Positions 16,748-24,603 of a stretch of DNA of 34,305 nt are shown in pieces. Below the pieces are notes generated by a model. It was not told where the DNA came from. It saw only the letters and a program-made list of their open reading frames with translations, and did not search any database. Made by a program: the position numbers and the translations under genes. The number at the start of each line of letters is the position of its first letter. Positions within the stretch are counted from its first letter, which is position 1. This stretch comes from Desulfobacteraceae bacterium (GTDB lineage: Bacteria; Desulfobacterota; Desulfobacteria; Desulfobacterales; Desulfosarcinaceae), in the NCBI GenBank assembly GCA_003599575.1, contig QZKV01000084.1, positions 1 to 34,305 on the forward strand, given 5' to 3'.

Positions 16748-17596
16748 ATGCAGTCATCGACAAAAAATATCAACACAAGAAATGATCTGCCTGGTCTGAT
16801 GCCGTTCAGCCTTCAAGGGCAAACCGCAGTTGTAACCGGCGGCGGACGCGGTATTGGAAAAGCCATTTGTATGTCTCTTGCGCACGCCGGCGCCAACATC
16901 GTCGTGGCAGAAATCGATCCGGAAACAGGCCCTCAGACAGCGCGAGAAATAGAGCAGCTTGGGTATAGAGCCATGGCCGTCCCGCTTGATGTTCGAAAAC
17001 GCGGCTTGATCGACGGCTTACTGAAGCAAATTGTAAACACTTTTGGAACCATCGACGTATGGGTGAACAACGCCGGCGGTGCCCATCCGGGACAAATGGT
17101 TCCACCCCTGGAAATGGATGACGCCACCTGGGACGCCATCATCGATCTCAACCTGAAAAGTGCTTTTATTTGCAGTCAAGCGGCGGCCAGGATGATGATC
17201 CAGCAAGGCAATGGCGCTATCATCAATATTGCTTCACTGGCGGGGCTGTATCATTTCACACAGGGAATGCATTACGGCGCCGCCAAGGCCGGCGTTATCA
17301 ACCTGACGCGAACGCTTGCCGCCGAGCTGGGGAAGCACCGTATACGGGTAAACGCCGTCATACCGGGCTTTATCGTAACTGAGTATACCCGCGAACTCAC
17401 CTATGACCAACGTGCGGATGCGGCCGCGCTGCGGAGTAAATTCGTTGCTTTGCAAAGATTGGGCGCACCAGAAGATATAGGCCCAGTCGTCGCGTTTCTG
17501 GCTTCGGCTGCTGCAGGGTATATAACCGGCCAGGTAATCTGTGTAGACGGGGGTTTCCCGCATTTCCCGGACATGGGTTCCGCTAAGAATGAATAA
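16748..17596 (+). CDS. SDR-family oxidoreductase (second of three)
   Basis: Classical SDR of 282 aa with a roughly 20-residue N-terminal extension (MQSSTKNINTRNDLPGLMPF) before the Rossmann fold. TGGGRGIG binds the cofactor. VVAEID, ending the second strand with an acidic residue, suggests NAD rather than NADP. Further motifs are VNNAGG, NIASLAG (Ser), HYGAAK (Tyr, Lys) and GQVICVDGG. ATG 16748 is preceded by GAGG (16737-16740) at 7 nt; the TTG at 16742 is less likely. It follows dctM by 9 nt. It probably oxidises a secondary alcohol derived from the imported compound (inference). Confidence 0.85.
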   Translation: MQSSTKNINTRNDLPGLMPFSLQGQTAVVTGGGRGIGKAICMSLAHAGANIVVAEIDPETGPQTAREIEQLGYRAMAVPLDVRKRGLIDGLLKQIVNTFGTIDVWVNNAGGAHPGQMVPPLEMDDATWDAIIDLNLKSAFICSQAAARMMIQQGNGAIINIASLAGLYHFTQGMHYGAAKAGVINLTRTLAAELGKHRIRVNAVIPGFIVTEYTRELTYDQRADAAALRSKFVALQRLGAPEDIGPVVAFLASAAAGYITGQVICVDGGFPHFPDMGSAKNE

Positions 17597-17648
17597 TCAT
17601 CCATAGGAAGCCGCAAATACAAAAAATGTGAACTGGAGGCTTAAGTTT

Positions 17649-18461
17649 ATGAAAAATCAGATGAAGATTGATTCCAGCGACAAAGTGGTTGTCGTTACCG
17701 GCGCCGGTGGAGACATCGGTCGTGAGATTTCGCTCCGTTTTGCGCGGCAGGGCGCCACGGTTGGCGTAATCGACATCAACTGCGAAGCGGCTAACGAAAC
17801 CAAGCGCATCATTGATGCTGAAGGCGGCAAGGCGTTTGTCTTACAGGTGGAAGTCAGCAATTCCGAGCAGATCCAGAAGATGGTACAGGATATTATTCGG
17901 GATTATGAAAAGATTGACGTTCTTGTGAACAATGCAGGAATCGGTGTGCGCAGCACGCTGCTGGAAACAAGGGAGGATATGTGGGACTTGATTCTTAAAG
18001 TCGATACGGGCAGCGTCTTCCGCTGCACCAAATATGTTGCTCCCGAGATGATCAAACGCGGGGGGGGAAGAATAATTAACATTGCCTCCTTGATGGGAAT
18101 GATCGGGATGGGATCCCCCGCCTACACGGCCGCCAAAGGAGGCATTATCGCGATGACGCCGATCGTTGCCGCCGAGCTGGGACCGCACAAAATCAATTTC
18201 AATACCATCTGTCCGGGGTTCATCGTCACTAAACTCAACCGCGATATGCTGCAAACAGATATCGGCAATCAGATCATAGAGAAAATTCCAATGCGCAGAT
18301 TCGGCAGCACAGATGACACCGCGGCCTTGGTTAGTTTTCTCGCCTCCGACAGCGCCGCTTACATCACCGGGGCCGTAATTCCGCTGGATGGAGGGATGGG
18401 ACGCTTCCTCGATCTGGGCGAAGCGTATCGGACCTATGATCCCTTCAAAGATTTGAAATGA
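17649..18461 (+). CDS. SDR-family oxidoreductase (third of three)
   Basis: SDR of 270 aa. The glycine motif is TGAGGDIG, in which Asp replaces the common third-position residue. VGVIDIN has an acidic end to strand 2, favouring NAD. NNAGIG, NIASLMG (Ser) and AYTAAK (Tyr, Lys) complete the catalytic set, and GAVIPLDGGMG is the C-terminal motif. ATG 17649 has TGGAGG 9 nt upstream; an in-frame GTG at 17628 overlaps that site and is unlikely. Two SDRs side by side often catalyse sequential or opposite-stereochemistry steps, such as epimerisation through a keto intermediate. Here that remains inference. Confidence 0.84.
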   Translation: MKNQMKIDSSDKVVVVTGAGGDIGREISLRFARQGATVGVIDINCEAANETKRIIDAEGGKAFVLQVEVSNSEQIQKMVQDIIRDYEKIDVLVNNAGIGVRSTLLETREDMWDLILKVDTGSVFRCTKYVAPEMIKRGGGRIINIASLMGMIGMGSPAYTAAKGGIIAMTPIVAAELGPHKINFNTICPGFIVTKLNRDMLQTDIGNQIIEKIPMRRFGSTDDTAALVSFLASDSAAYITGAVIPLDGGMGRFLDLGEAYRTYDPFKDLK

Positions 18462-18517
18462 ATTTAAGTCAAACGACTCTTGAATAACCTTAAGACAGGC
18501 CACCAGGAGGAAAATTG

Positions 18518-19246
18518 ATGTCGAAAATCAAAATTTACCCGCTGCACATCGGAACCATTTCACGCCACAAGGACAGCTTTACTTTCAAACTTGGGTATGG
18601 CGAAAAAATCGATGTTCCCATACTGGTATGGTATCTTGAAGCCGCCGGCAAAAAGATATTGATCGACACGGGCGGCTGCGATCCCGAAGATCCGCAGCTA
18701 AAGCCATGGGTGTCGCCGTATACAAGGCCTGCTGAGCAGGAATTGCCCCATGTCTTGCAAAAAAAGTTCGGCTTGAAACCCGATGATATCGATATCGTGC
18801 TCATTTCACATATGCACTGGGATCATGTTTGCGGTAACGATCTGTTCCCCAATGCCCAATTCATCGTCCAAGAGAAAGAACTGGAATCCGCCCGTAATCC
18901 GATCCCCATTCTATCCCCGATTTATGTGAAAAGATTTATCGATAATTTTCCCTATACAACGGTGAATGGCGATAAAGAAATTGTGGAAGGGGTTTCGGTT
19001 GTTTTCACCCCCGGTCACTCCGAAGGCTTCCAGGGCGTACTGATAGAGGCCGAGAACAACCGCTACTTCCTAGCCGGTGATAACATTGCGCTATACGACT
19101 CTTTAAAGCACACGCCTCCCTGGCCGAGCGGACTCTATATCAACTTCCGCGATTACTACGATTCATTGCATAAAATACAGAAGCTTGAAGCGACCATTTT
19201 GCCGGGGCACGACATGTTGGTTTTGGAAAAAGAGTATTACAACTAA
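18518..19246 (+). CDS. MBL-fold metallohydrolase (AHL-lactonase-like)
   Basis: A 242-aa metallo-beta-lactamase-fold hydrolase. The zinc motif HMHWDH (His98, His100, Asp102, His103) is followed by a metal His in TPGHSEGF, the bridging Asp in LAGDN, and a final His in LPGHD. The overall layout resembles the N-acyl-homoserine lactonase (AiiA/AttM) branch, and AttM-like proteins also act on gamma-butyrolactone. ATG 18518 lies 7 nt after AGGAGG; the TTG three bases earlier is rejected. It is cytoplasmic, as no signal peptide is seen. In this cluster it could be a second lactonase or a thioesterase-like hydrolase. Lactone opening is the most economical guess. Confidence 0.82.
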   Translation: MSKIKIYPLHIGTISRHKDSFTFKLGYGEKIDVPILVWYLEAAGKKILIDTGGCDPEDPQLKPWVSPYTRPAEQELPHVLQKKFGLKPDDIDIVLISHMHWDHVCGNDLFPNAQFIVQEKELESARNPIPILSPIYVKRFIDNFPYTTVNGDKEIVEGVSVVFTPGHSEGFQGVLIEAENNRYFLAGDNIALYDSLKHTPPWPSGLYINFRDYYDSLHKIQKLEATILPGHDMLVLEKEYYN

Positions 19247-19288
19247 GATCTATCAGGACTATGAAGAAAACCAACAAAAGGGGGGCAA

Positions 19289-20665
19289 ATGCAGAGCAAT
19301 TTTATAACTCTTATGGCCGATTCTTTTGCCGGCCTTACGCTTAAGGATCTTGACGACCAGATCGTCGACAGGGCCAAGATAGCAATTCTCGATGCGATTG
19401 CAGTTGCCTATGCCGGCCACAAAACCGATACCGCCCGGATTGTATGCGATATTTTCAGCGAATTTCCTGCCGCGAAGAATTCCGCTACGGTCTGGTTTAA
19501 AGGACTTTCATCGAACTATATCTTCGCTGCGGTCAGTAACTGCGCACTTGTTCACAATATGATCCATGATGACATGAATGAATCCAGCAGGGGGCATGCC
19601 GGCAATCTCATCGTCCCTTCGGTTCTGGCAATTGCCGAAGCATACGACCGACCCGGAGACGAGGTTGTCCCCGCCATCGTTGTCGGCTACGAAGCCATGG
19701 GAAGGGTGGCCAAACCGGCGGTTGCCCATTCCGTCGGCCGTGGCTTTCGAGGTACCTCAACCTATGGTCCTTTTGGTGTCGCCGCCGCCGCCTCAAAAAT
19801 TCTAAAACTGAACGCCGTCGAGACGGCTAACGCGATTGCGGGGGCCGCCAGTTTTTCGCTTGGTCTGCTGGAGCCTTTTAATACCGGATCGATGGAGTGG
19901 CGTTTTCAGAACTCGGTGGTTATCATGGGCGGAATGATGGCCGCTCTTACCGCAAAAAACGGGGCCAGGTCGGCTGCAACCGCTCTGGAAGGCGATGGTG
20001 GGTTTATCTCCGCTTTTTGTGGAAACGAAGTCAAAGATGAAGTTGTATCGGCCTGGATGGCGGAAAGCAAAACATTGGGGAAAGAATATGATATCAGCAA
20101 GACCTATTTTAAACCATATTCCACTTGCGGTTATAATCAAATCGGATGCAATATCGCCCTGAACGTGATTAAAAAGCATTCCCTGACGGCGGATATGTTA
20201 AAAGAAATCATCGTCAAAGTTTCACCGGATAACAAGGCCTATCCCGGCGTCGACTTTAATGGTCCCTTTGCCACACCTGACCTGGCACTGCTCAGTAAAC
20301 CATTCATGTTGGGAGCCGCAGTGGTGACCAGGGATTTGCAGATCGATACCTATCAAAGCCGCCTGAACGACCCCGAGATTCTAAAAGTCGCCAAAATGGT
20401 CCGCCTGGAATCCGATCTGAAAATGACACCTTTAGATACTGAAATCCGGTTCATTACCAAGGATGGACAGGTGTTTGCGGGTGATCTCAGGCAGGCGAAT
20501 TTAGAAGCTTTCATAAACAATCGTGGGCTTGCCGTGCAGAAATTTCATTCGCTCGCAGGAGGGTCTATTGACAGCCAAACGATCGACGAGATCGCCGAGA
20601 TGGTTTTTAACATAGAAGATTTGAAAACTGTCTCCGATTTAACGGCGAAGCTAAAGAGGCTGTAG
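19289..20665 (+). CDS. MmgE/PrpD family protein (second copy)
   Basis: A 458-aa MmgE/PrpD-superfamily enzyme, clearly divergent from the copy at 4256. The family core is visible: AILDAIAVAYAG near residue 35, VHNMIHDDMNE in place of the usual H-x-x-D-Y-D-D segment, GFRGTSTYGPFGVAAAA, and FKPYSTCGYNQIGCN near residue 277 as the conserved K-P-Y-x-x-C region. The change in the central acidic motif from DYDDDH to HDDMNE suggests a different substrate or reaction. GGGGGG precedes the ATG. It is the last gene of the cluster. A weak hairpin around its stop codon (AGGCTG 20657-20662 / CAGCCT 20672-20677) has no T-run. Confidence 0.83.
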   Translation: MQSNFITLMADSFAGLTLKDLDDQIVDRAKIAILDAIAVAYAGHKTDTARIVCDIFSEFPAAKNSATVWFKGLSSNYIFAAVSNCALVHNMIHDDMNESSRGHAGNLIVPSVLAIAEAYDRPGDEVVPAIVVGYEAMGRVAKPAVAHSVGRGFRGTSTYGPFGVAAAASKILKLNAVETANAIAGAASFSLGLLEPFNTGSMEWRFQNSVVIMGGMMAALTAKNGARSAATALEGDGGFISAFCGNEVKDEVVSAWMAESKTLGKEYDISKTYFKPYSTCGYNQIGCNIALNVIKKHSLTADMLKEIIVKVSPDNKAYPGVDFNGPFATPDLALLSKPFMLGAAVVTRDLQIDTYQSRLNDPEILKVAKMVRLESDLKMTPLDTEIRFITKDGQVFAGDLRQANLEAFINNRGLAVQKFHSLAGGSIDSQTIDEIAEMVFNIEDLKTVSDLTAKLKRL

Positions 20666-21360
20666 AACTTTCAGCCTGACCAACATACCCGGTTGGACAG
20701 ATAAGAAAGATAACCCATCGGAAGCCGATTCCCTCGGCCTTGTCAGATCCATCCGTGGCAAGGAAATGATCGATATTGTCAACCGCGCCGGCCCGGAATG
20801 CAGTGAAGCGATAGAGCAGTCCAGTAAAAAACCCTGTTACCAAGCTCCAGCTTGAGCTGCATGCGCCGTCTCGCCTGCCGAGGTTTGTCTGTTGTACTGT
20901 CTGCGGTACCTGCCGGGTCTGCCGTGTCGTGCCGGTCTGCGGTCTGCCGGTTGCGGTCTGCACCGGTTGGGCCAGTCGGACCAGGCTTCGTCTGCCGGGT
21001 CGGGCCAAGCCATGGCCCTGATGTACAATCAAAAACTTCCCGAGAATACCCGTCTTAAAGCCTTAAACCGTTTTTAGGCCTCAAAATGCGATTCTAAGAA
21101 GTTCCTTTTTCATACTTCCCGCTAGCAAATGTATCATTTGGTGCTTTATAGCTATCCTCCCATTCGGGCATGTCAATACCCACCAGTGGGGCCCGCGTGC
21201 GGGAGTGGATGGTTTATGTCGCCGACATGAAAAAGGGCGAGTCACCGGGAAATACAGGATTTTCCGGATCGACGCCTACCCTTCGCACCATTATTTTTCA
21301 TAAACTGGTTGCGTATCTATGCGGACCGGAAAAATCGATTTTAACTGAAGGAGTCCAACC
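20666..21360. other. About 700 bp without a convincing gene; includes TCTGC-rich low-complexity tract
   Basis: No reading frame here has a ribosome site and recognisable protein. Nucleotides 20686-20855 are open in one plus-strand frame without a start near the left end and end at TGA. They could be a gene remnant but match nothing I know. Nucleotides 20875-21005 are built from degenerate repeats of TCTGC/TGCCGG. No T-rich terminator is evident after the operon, although AT-rich sequence at 21060-21120 could hold one. The last 100 bp should contain the promoter of the small exported protein, but no clear hexamers stand out. Confidence 0.5.
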
Positions 21361-21687
21361 ATGAAATCGGTACCCAAAACACTCATTGGTTTTCTTTCAA
21401 TGCTGCTGGCCGGCTGGATCATGTCGGCTGCGGCTGCGGAGCCGAATCTCAATACCAGCAGCGGCCGCATTTCCGCCATCAATTTGAATGCGGATACCGT
21501 AGTAGTGGAAGTGCCGATTGCAGAAGATAAGAACTACACAGTTGGAGGGCCGGTGGTGGGAGACGCGACCCTGAAGAAAAACGGCCAGACAGCGGATTTG
21601 AGCGATTTTGAAGTGGGGGAATGGGTGCAAGTCACCTGGGAAAAAACCGCGCAAACGCACCTGATCAAAGAACTCGCGAGCAAATGA
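21361..21687 (+). CDS. Small exported protein of unknown function
   Basis: A 108-aa protein with a clear signal peptide: basic start MKSVPK, hydrophobic core around residues 7-23 and probable cleavage after the Ala-rich segment near residue 26. The mature part is about 80 residues with alternating hydrophobic strands: SGRISAINLNADTVVVEV, then YTVGGPVV, then VGEWVQVTWEKT. This is consistent with a small beta-barrel (OB-like) periplasmic domain. It has no Cys after cleavage and no enzyme motif. ATG 21361 is preceded by GAAGGAG at a good distance. It appears monocistronic, between the catabolic cluster and the convergent sigma-54 regulator. No function is assigned. Confidence 0.75.
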   Translation: MKSVPKTLIGFLSMLLAGWIMSAAAAEPNLNTSSGRISAINLNADTVVVEVPIAEDKNYTVGGPVVGDATLKKNGQTADLSDFEVGEWVQVTWEKTAQTHLIKELASK

Positions 21688-21726
21688 GTTTTAAATATCA
21701 CGGATAAAGAAGGCGCTATGCCTGCT

Positions 21727-21759
21727 GCCGGATATATACCTTGGTATGTTCGTGCCGGC
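21727..21759. terminator. Nested hairpin between convergent genes (weak terminator candidate)
   Basis: GCCGG (21727-21731) pairs with CCGGC (21755-21759), and inside it ATACC (21736-21740) pairs with GGTAT (21743-21747). It lies in the intergenic region between two convergent genes, where a bidirectional terminator is expected. It lacks a T-run, so the call is weak. Confidence 0.3.
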
Positions 21760-21860
21760 TTGCTTTTGGCATGGCCTGTAATCGTAAAATTGCATATTCA
21801 TGGCCGAAAATATCATTATAGTTATAGAACCAAAAAGCGCCCCAATTTTAAACTCATTCG

Positions 21861-23549
21861 TCATAGATTCAAGTAGTTCCCTTGGCCCGACCCCACCCAT
21901 CCCACCCTTTCCGGACCGGGCGGATCCTTTTCATCCCTGGTGCGCCGCCACAATGTGCTGACATGCACCCCCATGATGCGGGCGGCATGGGCCCGGTTGC
22001 CATTGGTTTGGCGCAGCACATACTGGGTGTAGCGCCGGATCAGCTCGGCTTGGGTCGGCAGGTCCGTAGCCAGTTGGCTCAGCGAGTTGGGAGCGGCTGC
22101 GCTCAGGGCCGCGGGCAGATGTTCCGGACCGATGTGATGGCCCGGCGAAAGCACGGCGGCATGCTCGACCGCGTTTTGCAGTTCCCGGATGTTTCCCGGC
22201 CACTGGTGCAGACTCATTTTGCGCACCGCTTCGGGAGAGAATCCGGGATGTCCAGGGGATATTTTTTCCAGGAAATAGCGCGAAAGAGGCAGGATATCCT
22301 CACGGCGCTCGCGAAGCGGCGGCAATGTAATGGGGAACACCGACAGCCTGAAAAAAAGGTCTTCGCGGAACCGGCCCTCGGAAACCATGGTGGCGAGGTT
22401 CCGGTTGGTGGCAGTGACGATCCGCGCTTTGTAGGTAATTGAATCGAGCCCTCCGACAGGGCGGACCACCCGTTCCTGGAGCGCGCGCAGCAGTTTGGCT
22501 TGAAGATTCAGGGGCAGCTCGCCCACCTCGTCCAAAAAAAGTGTGCCTTCGCCGGCTTCCACGAACAACCCGCGTTTGTCCCGGTCGGCCCCGGTGAAAG
22601 CGCCGCGGACATGACCAAAGAGTTCCGACTCCAGCAAGTGCTGCGGCAGGGTGGCGCAGTCCACCGCCATAAAGGGCTTGCTCAGGCGGCCCGAATACCG
22701 ATGGATGAACCGCACCAGGACTTCTTTGCCGGTGCCGCTTTCACCGCTGATCAGCACCGTGGCACTGGATGGAGCCACCTTTTCGGCCAGCAGCCGGACC
22801 TGCGCCATTTTTTCGCTGCGGTAGACAAATCCCTGGTCCGGGCCGGGGCACTCCAAACCCCTTTTGAGGCTCTGCAGCTCGGCCCGCTGGCATTCGACCT
22901 CCTCCCAGGCCGCGGCCAGCTGCATCCGCATGCGGTCCATGCTTTCTTTCATGGATGTCTGGCCGTGCATCATGCCGACCGCAGGCGGCGTAAGCCCCCA
23001 CCCCTCCAGTGTGCGCCCTTCGAAACGGCAGACCCGGTCTCCCTGGGCCCGGCATGCGGTTTCCTTGATCAACACCGGCGCACCGAAACACCCGCTGGCA
23101 TAGCCGCTGGCCCAGCCGGCAAGGATATGGCACACAGGGGTCGGGCTGGGTCCTTTTTGCCGCAGCCATTGGGTGGCTTCAAGAGAATCGCGCCAGGTGC
23201 CGGTGGCTTGAAACAGCCCTTTCTTCGAATCGAAGGTGAACTGGTCCAAGCGCTCGTGGGCCAGACCGCAGATGGACCTCAGCAGGACGCCGGCGCGGAA
23301 CCACTCCAGGTCGGAATCCCAGTCGTAATGTTCGGCCATGGCCGTCGCAGTAGCCAGACCGGCATGGTAGCCGCTGCGTTCCAGCATGAGGGTGGTCTGC
23401 TCTGCGCCCAGAATCGAGGTGACATCTTCGGTCATTTGCCCCAGGGAACGGGTGCCCATGATCATGATCCGTGAACCCGCGAAGACGGGGAAATCCCCCT
23501 GCCCCCGCTGGGTCAATACTTCCCGCGTGCGTAGATCGTCTGCTTTCAT
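21861..23549 (-). CDS. XylR/DmpR-type sigma-54-dependent activator
   Basis: Enhancer-binding regulator (562 aa). Domains in order: XylR_N/V4R effector-sensing region (about residues 20-190, including the LAGWASGYASGCFG and ETACRAQGDRVCRFEG segments that match the XylR/DmpR A domain), a helical B-linker, and an AAA+ domain. The AAA+ domain has Walker A GESGTGKE (about 267-274), the sigma-54 contact loop GAFTGA (about 316-321) and Walker B LFLDEVGE. A Fis-type helix-turn-helix near the C-terminus contains NRAHAARIMGVHVSTLWRR. Known relatives bind aromatic compounds through the A domain. ATG 23549 is chosen because GGAG is 9 nt upstream; an extension to a TTG at 23651 would run through the putative enhancer. 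It is divergent from the glycyl-radical operon, which has a consensus -24/-12 promoter. Confidence 0.9.
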   Translation of the reverse strand: MKADDLRTREVLTQRGQGDFPVFAGSRIMIMGTRSLGQMTEDVTSILGAEQTTLMLERSGYHAGLATATAMAEHYDWDSDLEWFRAGVLLRSICGLAHERLDQFTFDSKKGLFQATGTWRDSLEATQWLRQKGPSPTPVCHILAGWASGYASGCFGAPVLIKETACRAQGDRVCRFEGRTLEGWGLTPPAVGMMHGQTSMKESMDRMRMQLAAAWEEVECQRAELQSLKRGLECPGPDQGFVYRSEKMAQVRLLAEKVAPSSATVLISGESGTGKEVLVRFIHRYSGRLSKPFMAVDCATLPQHLLESELFGHVRGAFTGADRDKRGLFVEAGEGTLFLDEVGELPLNLQAKLLRALQERVVRPVGGLDSITYKARIVTATNRNLATMVSEGRFREDLFFRLSVFPITLPPLRERREDILPLSRYFLEKISPGHPGFSPEAVRKMSLHQWPGNIRELQNAVEHAAVLSPGHHIGPEHLPAALSAAAPNSLSQLATDLPTQAELIRRYTQYVLRQTNGNRAHAARIMGVHVSTLWRRTRDEKDPPGPERVGWVGSGQGNYLNL

Positions 23550-23640
23550 GGCCTGAAACTCCGTGGCGTTTGGCCGAAGCTTGATGGGAACTTTTAACGT
23601 CGAACCGGTAGGAGCCGGCACGGCGCGTGCCAGGACCATA

Positions 23641-23663
23641 GCAAACTGCAAAGCATGTTTGCA
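23641..23663. promoter_or_regulatory. Putative upstream activating sequence (inverted repeat)
   Basis: Two overlapping inverted repeats are visible: TGCAAA (23647-23652) with TTTGCA (23658-23663), and GCAAAC (23641-23646) with GTTTGC (23657-23662). The site is about 80 bp upstream of the -24 element, roughly -115 to the predicted start. That is the usual enhancer distance for XylR/DmpR-type activators. Binding is inferred. Confidence 0.55.
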
Positions 23664-23741
23664 ATATGCGACGCTTTTCCGGACCGCATTTTTTTACTGC
23701 TGTTAACCCACTGAAATAATGAACCTTCACAATAATCCCGA

Positions 23742-23758
23742 TTGGCACCCATATTGCT
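23742..23758 (+). promoter_or_regulatory. Sigma-54 (-24/-12) promoter
   Basis: TTGGCACCCATATTGCT matches the sigma-54 consensus: TGGCAC, the invariant GG (23744-23745) and GC (23756-23757) exactly 10 bp apart, and TTGC. Transcription would start near 23769, leaving a leader of about 25 nt before the ATG at 23794. It points into the SDR-to-symporter operon and lies beside a divergent sigma-54 activator gene. Confidence 0.85.
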
Positions 23759-23793
23759 GCTATTCCAAAGAACCTCACTGAAATGGAAAACGC

Positions 23794-24603
23794 ATGCCCA
23801 GACGCTCTACCTTTTTCGATGATAAAGTGGTGTGGATCACCGGCGCCGGCACCGGCATCGGCGCGGCTCTGACCATGGCCCTGGCGCAGCGCGGGGCCCG
23901 GCTGATTGTATCCTCGCGAGACGAAAGCGCCCTGAACCGCGTGCGCGACCGGTGCGCCCCCTATACGCCGCATGTTTTTGTCCTGCCCTTGGACCTCGGC
24001 CATCACGACCACTTTCCAAATACGGCCGCGGCGGCCTTGGCCCATTTCGGCCGCATCGACATGCTGGTCAACAATGGCGGCATCAGCCAGAGGGCCCTGG
24101 TCATGGAGACGGACTTTGAAGTAGACCGGCGGATTATGGCGGTGAACTACCTGGGCCAGGTGGCCCTGACCAAGGCTGTACTACCGCACATGCTGGCCAA
24201 GGGATTCGGGCACATCGTGGTGGTCAGCAGCATCATGGGCAAGATGGCCACCCCGCTGCGCTCGGGCTATTGCGCATCCAAGCATGCCCTGCACGGATAT
24301 TTCAATGCGCTGAGGTCCGAACTGGTCCGGAAGAATATCTTTGTCACCCTGGTGTGTCCGGCCGGCATCCGCACGGAAATATCCCAAAGGGCGCTGACCG
24401 GCGACGGCAGCGCCTATGCGCGCATGGACCCCCGGCAGGATAAGGGCATGAGCCCCGAAGCATGTGCTGCTCAGATCATCCGGGCGATCGAACGGCGCAA
24501 AGACGAGGTGCTTGTCGGGCCGGCGGTCAAATATTCGGCCTATATCAATCGTTTTTTCCCATGGCTGTACAACCGGGTTATCGGAAAGATTGCGGTGACA
24601 TGA
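23794..24603 (+). CDS. SDR-family oxidoreductase of the glycyl-radical operon
   Basis: First gene of the sigma-54 operon, a 269-aa classical SDR. TGAGTGIG binds the cofactor, and VSSRDE after strand 2 (Ser-Arg) suggests NADP(H). NNGGIS, VVSSIMG (Ser) and GYCASKHA (Tyr, Lys) complete the active site. It has a long C-terminal region ending in an aromatic, hydrophobic stretch (INRFFPWLYNRVIG) that may touch the membrane, as in some lipid- or steroid-acting SDRs. The ribosome site is weak (TGGAAAA). The stop is followed directly by the ATG of the next gene, so the two reductases are coupled. Its likely role is reduction or oxidation of the substrate or product of the radical enzyme (inference). 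Confidence 0.86.
   Translation: MPRRSTFFDDKVVWITGAGTGIGAALTMALAQRGARLIVSSRDESALNRVRDRCAPYTPHVFVLPLDLGHHDHFPNTAAAALAHFGRIDMLVNNGGISQRALVMETDFEVDRRIMAVNYLGQVALTKAVLPHMLAKGFGHIVVVSSIMGKMATPLRSGYCASKHALHGYFNALRSELVRKNIFVTLVCPAGIRTEISQRALTGDGSAYARMDPRQDKGMSPEACAAQIIRAIERRKDEVLVGPAVKYSAYINRFFPWLYNRVIGKIAVT

Noticed and set aside
20607..21032. Minus-strand 141-codon frame overlapping the end of the second MmgE/PrpD gene
   Set aside because: No ribosome site, no recognised domain, part of it is the low-complexity tract, and it overlaps a secure gene end.
22500..23474. Plus-strand open frame (324 codons) opposite the sigma-54 regulator
   Set aside because: Antisense shadow of a secure gene. The translation is His/Gln/Pro-rich with no motif or ribosome site.
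23550..23651. N-terminal extension of the sigma-54 regulator to a TTG at 23651
   Set aside because: It has no ribosome site and would place coding sequence over the inverted repeat. ATG 23549 has GGAG at 9 nt.
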